NCBI GenBank assembly: GCA_009192285.1
Contig: CM018603.1
Span: 1,397,304-1,461,303, forward strand
Source: Morchella semilibera
Lineage: Eukaryota > Ascomycota > Pezizomycetes > Pezizales > Morchellaceae
Direction of reading: 5' to 3'
DNA: 64,000 nt
In this document: in pieces, positions 34,900 to 46,933 of the stretch
Layout of the letters: every line of letters begins with the position of its first letter
How positions within the stretch are numbered: the first letter of the stretch is position 1
The notes under the pieces: generated by a model
Told to the model about the DNA's origin: nothing
Seen by the model: the letters and a program-made list of their open reading frames with translations, nothing else
The model's database searches: none
Translations under genes and position numbers: made by a program

Positions 34900-37800
34900 T
34901 AAAGTTGATTGCTTCAATGTCAGTCTCTCTCAGGTGCTGCCAGTGTGCTGCAACTCGGAGATGAGATATATACTGTAGATATATGTGTATATATGCGGTA
35001 CTAGAGACTTCAATTTTCAAAGTCTGCTTCTGATTGATACTCAGTGCTAAATATCCCGTCCCCAGATATTCCTCAGTTTGAACCTACAGGACAAGCTATA
35101 CCTCTGTCTTTCAGAGCTAAAATACCACCGGCCAGCCCCAATCAAGCATAATTTGGTAATACCAAAAAATATTAAGTGAGTTAGTATACACGTTTCTGGG
35201 TCCCATGCACCCGGCTCGCTATGAGTAGAAATGATATCTGATATGGGACATCGGATTAGTGTCCGCCATCCTCCATACAAAGAGGTTGGGCGGGTTCATA
35301 GGCATGTTAGTTAATTAATACTGGGGTAAAATCCTGTTGCATGGTATCGCTCTCTGGTATTATTGTATTCACTAAAGACAAGAGTGCCTGGGTCAATTGA
35401 AAGACCATTATTGAAAGGCCTGAGGATAAGGGAACAAAATATCTTTAGTGATATTTGTTAATTCCATGGTATGGAAAGCCATGATTTTGGCCAGTCATCC
35501 GAACACTTAAATAACTAAAGCGGTTTATATATCCTTCTATTCGGGGTGAATACTATGAGATTTACGCCCACCCGAATAAAACTGAAACCACAGTCGTACT
35601 ACGGTGCCATGGTCTTGAAGCAGTATTGAAGTCATCATCAAATCCCAATCGCGCTAACCTCTGCTGCACCTTAGTGCTTTAGAGACCTATACACCGGGGA
35701 TACCTAATTATCGGGTCATGGCCTACAAACATATTTTATTTGTCTTTTATCCCATCATTGCTGTACATTAAAGCCAATTCTCGCGACCGCGATTAGCATC
35801 ACGACATATCACTCGGTTGTGGTTCTCTAGTAAATATTATTATTTTTTTGATATGCTCAGCAGGGTGTAAGGTGGATAGAGGACCACTGGCACAAGAGTG
35901 GCATGTATCTCCTAGGCCCGATCAAAGATTTGGAAAGGGCCTATTATCGCCATTTTTAAATTCGGTCATAGCGTATCACTCGGTCATCCACAACAGAGTT
36001 TGTTATATTTCTAATTATAGTGTACGAGGTTAGTAGGGGCCGAGCCATGGTTCAATCATGCGTATCTATCCTTCCCTCTCTTTACAATTATCTACAAGGC
36101 TTTCCAATATGTACTACGGCCACTGTCCACAGACCTACCCCCACAGCCGTAGTATTGTCTTTGAGCTTTCTGGACTCTTGGAACTTGATTGGTTGAGACC
36201 TGTATGGGTACATAAGCCGTATACATGGCGCAATAGACTCACCTCAGGAAAATTGCGCTGGCATGCCGAACTCAGTATGCATGCATGTTAGAATTTGGAA
36301 AATAGCCGGAAGTGCAGATGAAGGCGACATTAATGGAAGTGTTGCATAATTGGAAGTGGGATAAGTCGAGAGATATATTTCATTCTTAATTGAAGGAGAT
36401 GGGAATATTTTCAGACTTGTAAACATTATTATTATTACAGGTGGTATTGTGAAACTGTGGGGGGTGGCCGGTCAAGCTACTACTACGAGGTGGTCATGGT
36501 CAAAGATAGCCAACTGCTCCGGATTAGCAACTATGTGAACCGGAGACGTGGAAAGAACTATATGGGTAGGGGATTGCCAATCAAAAGTAATTTCTCGCAG
36601 TGCCTTCAAGTTTATGTACATTGCGTAGAGAAAGTGAGAAACAATAAAAATCTTTTCCTATTGCAGGTCCGGCAAGGAAAGCCGTACATGGTAAATACAG
36701 CTTAGAAACTGTAGTATCAACTCTCTTCATACTCTGTAGTTGAACTATTCCTCGTCGTTTGTTTATTGGGGTTCAGTATAAGTCCAAGCAGGCTTTGTTT
36801 CGTCACTTTTTCCATGCGGGTTTACTGATGCACATTTTCACTTTTCAATGCCTAAATACCTTCAAATCACTACATATATATATATTTTTTATCATAACAC
36901 AGTTGTACAGCCGTGGGTGATAAGTTATCAGACGGAATGCCACAGAATATGTGTTTGCAGGTAAAATTATGGTGAGGACCTCTGATCACTTATTATCCCC
37001 GCTGTATAGAATCTCTCTACCACAGCTAGGCCAGTAAGCATAATATTGGTGGAAAAATCTATTTTTCAGGCAGGAAGTCATCGGTCAGCAGAAAGAAAAA
37101 TGTAGTAAAGACCCGGGAAAGCAGTTGCGATGCGACAGACCTTGTTTTAGTTTTCTCATCACGGAGGACCTCCGCATACTGATACTTACCTTGTGAAAAG
37201 TCAAGTCCCGTGTGGCTGGGAAGTCGTGGAGTCTGCCTCACCTTTTTTCTTTCTTTTTTGTCTGATCCATTACATGTAGCGTTTCGATAATAGTGTGCAT
37301 CACCTCCCGATACCCTGGGTACGGCCTTTAGGAAAAAAAAAAGTATGGTCGTATATAAAATCCTAGAGAATACTGCGATAGAAGTACTAGGCGCCAGACC
37401 AAGATCGAGGACTGTAAAGCCTGCATCCATCATTCAACTGAGAATATCAGGGGTCCCGCCACGAGCCTGCACATTGTTTTGCGTACCCAACCTCTTTGAG
37501 TTGGAGCGATTGAGAGGCAGGTTTCATTAACGCCCCGGTACTCCCTAATTGAGTCTATCTCCCTTTGGTAACCACCTCTTTGCTATGTTTGTTTCATTCC
37601 TATCCTAACAATTCTACCTTGCGCCCTTCAGCTGAATTTGTGCGGTTGCCACACGGGGACAGTGGCGGAAACCTGTTATCGCTAAAATTATCATAAATTT
37701 TGAAGTATAAACAAGTAAAATAAATCATAAACTGTTGACAAAAAACGATGGGATTATTCATGAAATAAGCACCCCACCTCTATTCCAACATCAAGACCGA

Positions 37801-39600
37801 CCATCTAACTTGCTCTCAGCCATCTCCAACCGACTGAACATACTCCGGCGTGGAATACCCTTGAGTCGTAATAGCCGGTATTCCGTTCCTTTGGACCAAT
37901 ATTTTCTTCAGGTTTTTCTCCCAGAGGCCCGCCAAGCCCGAACAAGAATTCGAGTGTATAGAGACATTGAAAAGAAGCTTCTTTCCTTTGAGCCATCTCT
38001 AAGTAGCATAGTGTCTTTGACTGTACTTTGAGCATATTTTGGAAAACTCACCCCGGGCGTACCCTAGAGACACCGTGAATCTACTCTCGATGCTCTGTCT
38101 TTTTAAAGGCTTTGATGCAAGCACCCTCACGGCTTTCGCACGCCCACAGACGCATCAACCGGATTTCTGTACTACATCCCAGGACTTTTCTGCATAGATT
38201 CCATGCTTCGGAGCCCATAGTCATTCCCCCCACGAACACGGCATTATCTCCCAGGCGCACAGGTAGCACCTCTACGGCTTTCCTGCGTATGTCCACAGAG
38301 CTCTTGTTCGCCCACTGGGAGCATCCCCTGACCTTGCCCGTAACCGGGACTTGTGGTAATCTGTGGCTCGCTATACAAACATCAGTCTCGAGCAAAACTG
38401 TACAGAATAGCGAGGGGTGTACACTGCTTGCCGTTAAAATTGTGTCTATGTATCACATTGCTTCTTTGGTGGGTTGTTGTGGAGGAAGACGGAGATATAG
38501 GCAAGCTAATTCGCAATCTAGGTTTCCATGTAGTGCGCGCTCGAGAAAATTGTTACTGCGACCTACATACATGCTCCCAAGCTACTCGGGTAAGGAATAA
38601 ATTTGTAGGCATTAATCAAACACCCGCCGGTGTATCTATTTAGCGACATAAATGCAGAGTCTAGTAGAATTGATGTTTAGTTGGTACTCCGTGAAGGAAT
38701 TCTTGTAGTTGTTAGGAAACTGTACTTTCTGCCTCTTGTGGCCAGCATCAAGCATTGCTAATACAGCCTAGCTACATGTAGTTGCCGCCTCTCTAAGGGA
38801 CATGTAACCAATACAGATACATGTTACATATATGTATTTCTACCCGCTAAGTACACGTAGGGCAAATTTTGTCTACTCTTGCCCCTCCCCCTCTTTTTCT
38901 CAACTCGTCTCTCTTCTTCTCTTCTACCAACATACTATCATCACGGTATTTTATCACTCATCATCCATTTCCATCAACTAAAGCCATCAACTATGATCCT
39001 ATAGGGCAGGAAAAATGCATTTATACGATACACGATGCAGGTTTGAATACCCCCCTTCCTGCCTTGTGTTCCTTCTTCTCTCACCACCCCCACCTCCGCT
39101 TTTTTCTTTCCCCCTCTCTCCGCACTCCCCTCACTTTCCATCTGCAATCACTGAAAATCTAGCTAGAAAAGTATTATTTTATCTATTCCGAGTATGGGAA
39201 TTTCTCTCATCCTCCATAATCATCATTGTTTCCTACCGGCTAGAGCTACCATGGTCAAACAGATGAGTATTCCGCAGCATGTCCCTCTAACTCCCCCGGC
39301 CCTTGAAGGAATAGATAACCAAGGGGGATAGAAACTTTATCAGTTACCTCAACTAGTCCGGCCTATCTACTCGCTCGCCCATCCGGAGAATCAAGCAGAC
39401 GTACTCAAATCCAATGCTCTTCTCATTTATCCATGTACTAAACCCGTTTTCTATCTTCACTTGAACAGATTTTAGCTGACTATCTCTTATATCGCACAGA
39501 CACCTACACTCCCGCTGCTTGCAACTTGGATATCCAGTCTCTCACCATCTACACACCGGCCTAATTTAAAAAAAAAAACATCACACTTATTCTAGCAGAG
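34900..39600. other. Gene-poor stretch
   Basis: Scattered short frames (for example 37433-37059 minus, 38395-38081 minus, 36457-36705 plus) show no motifs and no splice support. The 20-nt dispersed motif appears at about 35797-35816 and 35964-35983. No RNA gene recognised. Confidence 0.4.
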
Positions 39601-39619
39601 ATTTGCCTTATCCAGATAC

Positions 39620-40316
39620 ACTTTCGTCTCTTTTTCCTCTGGCTGCGGTTCATCGTTTACAGACACACTGCTGTGACATACAGTATCTGGCCGCGGTTCT
39701 CCGCCCACAGAAACAAGACTGCTTTAATTGCGCATTTTCAGTTGACTTTACGGGAAGTTGATTTATCCTGGCCGCGGCCCCGCCGCTCACAGGATGTCAC
39801 TAATCTGGTCGATGCGTACCGCACATAGGAATCATGCTATGTTAAATTCTGGCCGCGGTTTACCGCAAACAGACAATCTCTCATATACATATCTTGCATC
39901 CTTCTCTCTTTGGCAATTTGCGCGGCAGGGGTCTGTACTTTTTCCAATCTGGACGTGGTCTACCGCACACTGAACACTATATTTTCCCCCTATCTGGCCG
40001 CAGTCTACCGCACACAGAACTTTATTCTTCTTTTCTCTGGCTGCGGTCTACTACGCACGCAACTTTATTCTTCTTTTCTCTGCGGTCTGCCGCACACAGA
40101 ACTCTATTCTTCTTTTCTCTGGCCGCGGTCTACCGTACACAGAGCCTTATTCCCCATTTCCCTACGGTCTACCGTACACAGAACCCTATTCTTCTTTTCT
40201 CTGGCCGCGGTCTACCGTACACAGAGATTTATTCTTCATTTCTCTACGGTCTACCGCACACAGAACCCTATTCTTCTTTCCTCTGGCCGCGGTCTACCGC
40301 ACACAGATAATTAGAC
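39620..40316. repeat. Minisatellite with palindromic core GCGGTCTACCGC
   Basis: About 14 copies of CTGGCCGCGGTCTACCGCACACAG lie among pyrimidine-rich linkers (TATTCTTCTTTTCT), about 40-45 bp apart in the better-preserved 3' half and more widely at the 5' side. The core contains CGG-N4-CCG in inverted arrangement. Open frames here translate the array itself and are not genes. Confidence 0.9.
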
Positions 40317-42780
40317 ATGCATCGGCTGATGAACTATACACCGTATGTCTACTCTTGCTCTAACTCGCGGGTAAATCTTCAAGATTAGCATGGGTTAGCA
40401 TGAGTGATCATATGGTTTTTAGTTTCTAGGAAGAGTCATCCACTGTTTGATACCCCCATCCCGCATTATGCGATCGATGTACCAAAGACAGTTATATACA
40501 AATAAACTCTGATATCGAGTTCAGTGGGTCACTTTTTCAAAGAATATTTTTACATCATTAGCGCACTAGTTAACTGAGCGTGCCTTTGTCTCGTATCCTC
40601 CACCTTTGAATTGCTTGCTGTTCTCTGTCGAGTGGCTGGAGACGAGCCTACATTAGCTTTTACCTGAGTCTATTCCTACCTGGCATAGCCCTGCTACCCT
40701 GCCCGGTAGGCCCTTGATACCCCGCTTAAGCGCAGCAGGAAATCGCCTATCATGGGGGGATACAGCTGATGGGGGAGCGGCGTGCTGCTGGGGCTCCTAA
40801 CTGTCGCTGGGAGGACTGTGGGGCCGCTCTAGGGCGAGGAATCTTCAAGCGTCACAAGGGAGATCCCATCACTAACTTGTTGATTAAGGAGGTTTCGATC
40901 TAATACGCGATCATGAGCTATCACTCGGCTTCATCGCTTCGCGCATTTTCTTCTTTCCTTCTTTCTCCCTTTTTTTTTTTTTTCACTTATTGACTACATA
41001 CAGCCTTTCGATGTCAATCTCACACCGTCTTTCTCTAGAGGGCCTCACTATTCACCGCTATTTTAGCAAAGACGATTAACTGAAACAATGACATGTCGCT
41101 GACTCTGTTCGACTGAGAAAGGCAAGGAAACAACAACTTGACAACAAAAGCCATATCTTACGACAGGTCCAACAAGAAAGGCTATATAATTCAATGGTAG
41201 ATAGCTTCAGAAGCCGTATTCTCCTTCCCATTTGTGGTTAAGTATGAGGTTGTGTCCAAAAGGGTTCGGTAATGCACTTTGGTAGGATCGGGAAACCTCT
41301 AACGTCGACCTCGGTATCTCAACAAAACGACCTTCTATTTGAGATATGTGAAGCTTGGGAACAATTATACACGTTGATAATTTAATATTGGGCTATCCTG
41401 CCCGTTGCACGTGGGAGTAGAACTCATCTTCGGTGTGTTACTTCTATTGCAACGTACGCTCTACCGAATTCTTTTAGCCGCAACCTCGTAAATGCTTAGT
41501 TTCGTTACCTTTTCATGTTGTACTTTTCACATAAAGTTCCCTCAACTGTCGTAATAAAAGACAGTTAATATATAACCTACTATGTAGTAAGTCGAAAGTT
41601 TCGAGGTAGTACTGTTGACGCAACACTTGAGCAGGAAACCAGGCACGAAGCGAATGATACAATAATCCAACTGGTAATATGTCAATCAGAAATAGCTCAA
41701 TTAGGAGGAACCTGGACCAGGAGTCGAGTTTAGTACCGAGGAGCTGTAAGTCGTAGCCTTAGAGGAGCTCGCATGAACTGGGGAAATGGAAGGTCCAGCT
41801 AGGGAACAAGCAGCGGTGAGAGAGGGGAATGTTACCCGGGGGAGCGAGGGGGTGGGAGGTGAGAGAGGAAAGGAGCGGCTGGTTCGGTTCCTATTGCAGT
41901 CCGATATTCCCCCTAGTCTACTGTTGTTCCTTAGTCTACGGTGTGCCCAAAGGTCCTGCAGTTCCCCAAATCTATATCAACTGAAGGTGGAAGAGAAGGA
42001 TGTAATTTTACACTTTGGTATTAGAATAATTAACATCAGCTCGCACTCGTGAGATCACTACCACTAGTTAATATATCGACGCATGAGGGTTTGGTCTGTC
42101 TAATAGGAGATCATGGGCTATCACTCGGTTCGATTTTTTTCCCCTATTTTTTTTCTTTCCCTTTGCATAAAATAAACCTTTCTTGGTTGGGATAGATAAG
42201 TGACTACACTTACCGCTCAAATCTCCTTTTGGTAGTTTGCTGTGGGCTCGCTTCCGAGAATTGTCGACCTTAGTGCCTAGGACTTTCTCTCTGGTATGCA
42301 CATAATAACCGGTATATAGTTTAGTTTGCTCGTCCTGTGATGGGTCAGTTAACCAAGTCTCGTACTGTACACTCCTCCCACAGGCCAAGTTCCGGAATAT
42401 TCTTTAATCATTGACTATTGTAATAAAAACACTTGTGGAATCTTATATAACTTGTCGGTGCAGGAAACTTTGGCCTCTCTAATAGGCGATCATGAGCTAT
42501 CACTCGGCCCGCACTTTTGCGCTTTCTTATAGTAAGAATAGTGATGAGATATGCAACAGACTTTGGTATTATAACAACACTAAGTACTAAAGAGTCGTCT
42601 CATATAAAGCATATATGTGTACCGGAGGGCTATCCCTAGACACAGTGGGTGCGTGACATCCCGAGCCCAGCGACAAAGGGTATGCAAATACTCTTAAGAT
42701 TGGTATAAAGACATTGCTTCTGCTCTGGCGGATTTAGCCATTGGTACCAGTTCCTATTTTCCCTCTTTTTTTTTTTTTTT
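40317..42780. other. Gene-poor stretch with dispersed 20-nt motif
   Basis: Three copies of the motif lie at 40909-40928, 42109-42128 and 42488-42507, each soon followed by a T-rich run. No coding frame with recognisable content. Confidence 0.5.
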
Positions 42781-43304
42781 TTTTTTTACAAGCACTCAGA
42801 GCCCTGAAATCCGTGACATTTTGAGAATTTACTGCAAACCTTGCGCGGACGTATCTCTGCAATAGCTCCGAACAGTATTGAAATCCACAAGGCTTCCATC
42901 TGCACCTCCGCGCCGATCAAACAACAAGATCCACGAACTTGGGGTCAATAGAAACTTTAGACATCACCCTGAAGGGCCAATGGAGTTCCCTAGGATGGGA
43001 CGCAAAGTATCGAACAAAATAATAATAATATACAAAAAAAAAAACCTTGGGGAATCGAGATTGCTTAGCTTGAAAGAAATAACTCGCGCCTCAAGCGGAG
43101 CAATACCAGAAACAGCGTTGCCAATTGTATTTCCAACAGCTACGACCAGTTCCTCCCCCCACTATACAACCCGGATGAACTGAACTGAGTTAAAATGGCC
43201 TACAACCCAACCGGCGAATAGCAAGCGGTGCATACCGCCGAACTGTTTTGAGGTCTGGGCACTAGTTTAACACCAAACATCTTCGGAGTCAGATTCTCAG
43301 AGTC

Positions 43305-43575
43305 CTAGTGTGGTCTATAAGCCGGCTTGAGCCATTTTCGCTCGGGCTCGGGCTTAAGCTTGGGCCTTAAATAAATGTGCTCTGCTAGGCCCTAGGAGCC
43401 ACGAAATAGGCGAAAAGGGCAGTTTTACCTACCTTACTGCTCGACTAAATAGTTTACTCCTCTTAGAGTATTCTACCATGTCGAAGTTAAGCCTTTATCC
43501 CTGAGAGGATAACCTGTTTTTTGATCATTGACCACCGGATCGGGCCAGCTCGGGCCGGCTCATGGACCACACTAG
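43305..43575. mobile_element. MITE-like element with hAT-type ends
   Basis: The ends CTAGTGTGGTC…AGCCGGC are inverted at the right (GCCGGCTCATGGACCACACTAG). The TAGTG at the tip resembles the hAT end pattern. The interior is GGGCTCGGGCTT-rich near the ends. No clear 8-bp target duplication is seen, so the exact borders are uncertain. Confidence 0.6.
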
Positions 43576-43654
43576 ATCGTTCTCATCTATACGAGGCGCT
43601 TGTATTTTATAGCAGGAGTTCTAGCTGCAACATCTGACCCGAACTGATTTCTTT

Positions 43655-44358
43655 TTAGTTAGTCCTAGAAAACCGGTCCGAATTGTTAGGGCGGAGAACT
43701 ATTGGGAGCGTCAAGTTGTAACAGAGGTACATGCCCGAGAACAACAGACAAAGACAGAAACAAACCGAGATGCAGCAGTCTAACCTACTGCCATGCCCGG
43801 CAACGGACCTTTCCGAATAGGTGTATTTACACTCACTGAAAGGAGAGGCATCGGGATCTCGGGGAGGAGAGGGGCCAGAGGTTATACCAGCGCTAACACT
43901 GACACAGGGCGGGGGCGCGGGGCCCAGAGGAAGGCACAACGACCCACCTTTCGGAGCCCGCAGCACAAAGATGTTTGTAGGGCATCATGTCTACTAGCGC
44001 GAGGAACAGCGAGAGTCTTTGACCGGCTTTGGGACTGACATGTAGAGCTCCCTACTATTTTCTGAATTGAGGGCCCAAGTCCGGGAGAATTCCAGCACGG
44101 CGGGCGAGGTTTGGATGTATTTGTCTCGGTAGGCGGGGCCGCGGTCACGCAACCCAACAGAACTCAGCAGCCTGGTCAGCGGCGGCATTGGGAGGGGGGT
44201 GGGGTTGAAGACATCGGGGGACGCGGAAACAGCGGTCTAGTTGGGGGGCGCGGCAAAGAGGAGCTTGGTCCGGTTCCTCTAACCGGCAAACTCGGTGGGG
44301 GGCCCTTTGAACATAAGGAGATCTTTAAAGGCGGGAAGGGAACCGCCTTTGCCATCAT
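43655..44358 (-). other. Overlapping minus-strand frames, possible small gene
   Basis: Leftward frames 44358-44176 (MMAKAVPFPPLKISLCSKG, Pro/Ser-rich), 44188-43994 (LLSSVGLRDRGPAYRDKYIQ) and 43966-43655 overlap in different frames. The middle one reads most like protein. No intron fits clearly and no family is recognised. The plus strand is also open in this GC-rich stretch. Confidence 0.22.
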
Positions 44359-44419
44359 AAAATATATACGTCACCACTCTAATCTTATGTAGCTTGAGGT
44401 TTCGGTCTTTTTGATATGT

Positions 44420-44913
44420 GATCATGGGTTATCACTCGGTTTGGTTTCTTTGCTTGCAATTTTTTTTTAAATTCATTACTTGCGCTCGGCCTTTAGACTG
44501 TAGAAATCCCCAGAATGCCCACCGCCAGCTCAAAGGAAAAAAAAACTAATGTTTGGTACTTGTGACTATTTTGTTAATTATTTTTTCTCGGGCATAGCAA
44601 TAGAAATCGGTATGTGAGTTCCACGCTATGTAGTTTGTGGATGCAAGGGATTATATACATTCTACTATGCGATCAGAATTTATCACTCGGTTTGAACTTG
44701 AGTGGTTTTGTGGGGATTATTACTTCGAAAACATGTCCCTGCAACAACCGCGGCAATGTCTAGATCGCTCTGATCCCACGTCATTACTTTTTCCAAGGCA
44801 ACTATGGCTTTAAACCGGCTACCAAGCTCCGGTCTTGTAATAAATATCATGAACAACCTGTCGGCGGAAAGGGGTACAGTCGGTTTGTTGGGCCATCATG
44901 AACTATCACTCGG
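44420..44913 (+). repeat. Cluster of three dispersed 20-nt motif copies
   Basis: Copies lie at 44420-44439, 44671-44690 and 44894-44913 in the same orientation, ending in the invariant TATCACTCGG. T-rich tracts follow the first and third within about 50 bp. Confidence 0.75.
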
Positions 44914-45099
44914 TTGTACTTTGTGCACTTCTTTTTCTTTCCTTTTTTTTTTCCTTTATTTTATTCACTACTTGTATCCAATCTATCGGCTATCGCGAGA
45001 TGTACTCCATACTCGGATACCGGGTGCTGGGAAACTTTGTATTATGCGGTACCTCTTTGGCGCCAACCCATATGATAATATAAACCTATTGAGCCAATA

Positions 45100-45577
45100 A
45101 TGCGCCTGGTATAGGGATTTTTTTGGTTTTTGGTATATTTTTTTTAGCCCGTGTTTTGATTAATAATTTTATTTTTCACTATTATTGTAAGCGGTAATGC
45201 CTAAGTAGGTATGATTTGGTCTGCTGAGGGATCCGTATGCGCAGGTAGGCCAGTATTCACGCTCCTTCTGCATAGGTGGGTTCTACAAATAAAGCTCTTG
45301 ATTATTTCTCGATTTAATATCTACATTTATCTGACTGTCTTTACTGCAGCCGCCCACCTACCCGCCCACCTACCCGCCTACCGTGCCTGTTTGATTCGCT
45401 GCTTGACTCGCTGCTCGACTCCACGTACGCCCGGTGCGGTACTTGATTCCGTGCTCAGTGGTACGGATGGTATCATGATAGCTCTTGATTCCGGGCCCGT
45501 TTAGGCCCGTTGAATTCACTGTTTGATTCACCGATTAGCTCATGTGTGGTTGGTAGGGGCGGGGAGCATGGGGGGGG
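45100..45577. other. Left flank of the Gypsy insertion
   Basis: A T-rich stretch, then CGCCCACCTACC and TTGATTCGCTGC short repeats, then a G-run (45571-45577) abutting the LTR. No gene. Confidence 0.5.
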
Positions 45578-46160
45578 TGTAAAGGGATATCCCGAAGAGT
45601 ATTGGGATATGGCTAGTGCTAAGCAATAGTTCTGTAGCGTTTAAACTTTGTAATTTGATAAACCGGATTCCGCTCGCTTGAGTTCTTGAAGGATGATGAT
45701 TCCAACAAGACGAGGGCAATCAGGCTTCTATTTATACATGAGTGGCTCAAGGCCTAGACGAGTCTTCTATCTAAGATCACGCCCATAATTCTTTCCATAA
45801 CATTCTATCCTCGCAACCCCGCCTGATTCCATACATCGGCGTTGCTTCCTAAAACAACCCATACTATCCGCGACCGTGCAACCTTCCAAGAGCCAAGGCG
45901 TTAATACAAGAGGACGTTAGAGGTGCCACGCACCCTACCCCGCTTCTATGCTTTTTCAGGGAGAGTCTCCCACATGCAATAGAACGTGTAAGCCAACAAG
46001 CCCATGCTATTGCGGCACACCCCTCATGGATGGCGCAACCCCCATTATATTTAGCCAAGACCCTTGTTGGTTACCCGACCGACTCTCTTCACAACTTATC
46101 ACTCTAAGCCCACGCCCGTTGCGACACTCCTTAACACACCACCCCGGATATCCTATAACA
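45578..46160 (-). repeat. 3' LTR of the Gypsy element
   Basis: Plus-strand text starts TGTAAAGGGATATCC and ends GGATATCCTATAACA, so the tips are near-inverted. A TATA-like TGTATAAATAG (sense) lies about 180 bp from the right end of the sense LTR. Confidence 0.95.
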
Positions 46161-46174
46161 CTACTCCCCCTCCT
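46161..46174 (-). other. Polypurine tract
   Basis: In sense orientation AGGAGGGGGAGTAG directly abuts the 3' LTR. This is the expected primer site for plus-strand DNA synthesis. Confidence 0.75.
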
Positions 46175-46255
46175 AAGACGTCGTCCCCGACCGTTAAAAC
46201 CTCTGTATGGTAAAAACCCTGTAGGAAAACCCATACGCGAGGAAAGGTATCAGGA

Positions 46256-46933
46256 CTACTCTTCAAGCAACCGCCGTCTCTTTTGAGTCCGTCTGACTCC
46301 CGATGCAAGATCCTGGCTTCCTTGACTGCGAGTATGAGGGTGAGTCTTAGTGACGGGTTTGGCGTTTTCATCAGCCAAGGCTTCCTGTGGTTCCGGTGTT
46401 GTGAGTCGTTTACGGGTGTTCTGTTGCCTACTCGGGTCCGAATCTTCACGATAGGGCCGAAGCAACATTTCGTGGAACACGTTGTGTATCTTCCATTCTA
46501 CCGGAAGGTCCAAGCGGTACGCTCGATTGCCGATTTTGGCGAGAACTTCGAAGGGTCCCGTGAACTTATCTGACCACTTGTTGTAACCGCCGAGGTTCCT
46601 AGTGTCTAAAAGAACCTTCTGTCCTGGTATAAACTGCTGGACTGCTGGTCCGGGTCGTGACGCCATTTTATCGTACGTCTTCTGAAGTGTCTCCCGTGCC
46701 ATCTCATGGGCCGATAGGATTTCGTCGAGATAGTTATTCCCGTTGTCATCCAATCGTTCGAGTTCTGCGTCCGTTGGCCAGTCTGTCCGAGGGTGGAACC
46801 CATAGTTGACATAGAAGGGTGACTGTCCGGTAGAGGAATGCTTCGCGTTGTTGTAGGCATATTCACAGATAGGAAGGAGATCTCTCCACTTCTTACCCGT
46901 ACCGGCCATAAATGCGCGAAGGTAGGACTCCAT
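46256..46933 (-). CDS. Integrase C-terminal part of Gypsy pol (separate frame)
   Basis: Continues integrase after a one-base break at the C-run complementary to 46969-46972. It starts in the helix carrying the expected catalytic Glu (MESYLRAFMAG), continues CEYAYNNAKHSSTGQSPFYV and the GPFEVLAKIGNRAYRLDLP segment typical of the GPY/F module, then a basic tail ending RRTQKRRRLLEE. Because the catalytic Glu lies after the break, the upstream frame alone would give an inactive integrase. The frame may start further upstream than the first ATG. Confidence 0.85.
   Translation of the reverse strand: MESYLRAFMAGTGKKWRDLLPICEYAYNNAKHSSTGQSPFYVNYGFHPRTDWPTDAELERLDDNGNNYLDEILSAHEMARETLQKTYDKMASRPGPAVQQFIPGQKVLLDTRNLGGYNKWSDKFTGPFEVLAKIGNRAYRLDLPVEWKIHNVFHEMLLRPYREDSDPSRQQNTRKRLTTPEPQEALADENAKPVTKTHPHTRSQGSQDLASGVRRTQKRRRLLEE

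Noticed and set aside
39894-40314. Two plus-strand frames of 134-138 codons with VYRTQ repeats
   Set aside because: They translate the GCGGTCTACCGC minisatellite in two frames; no start context or splice support.
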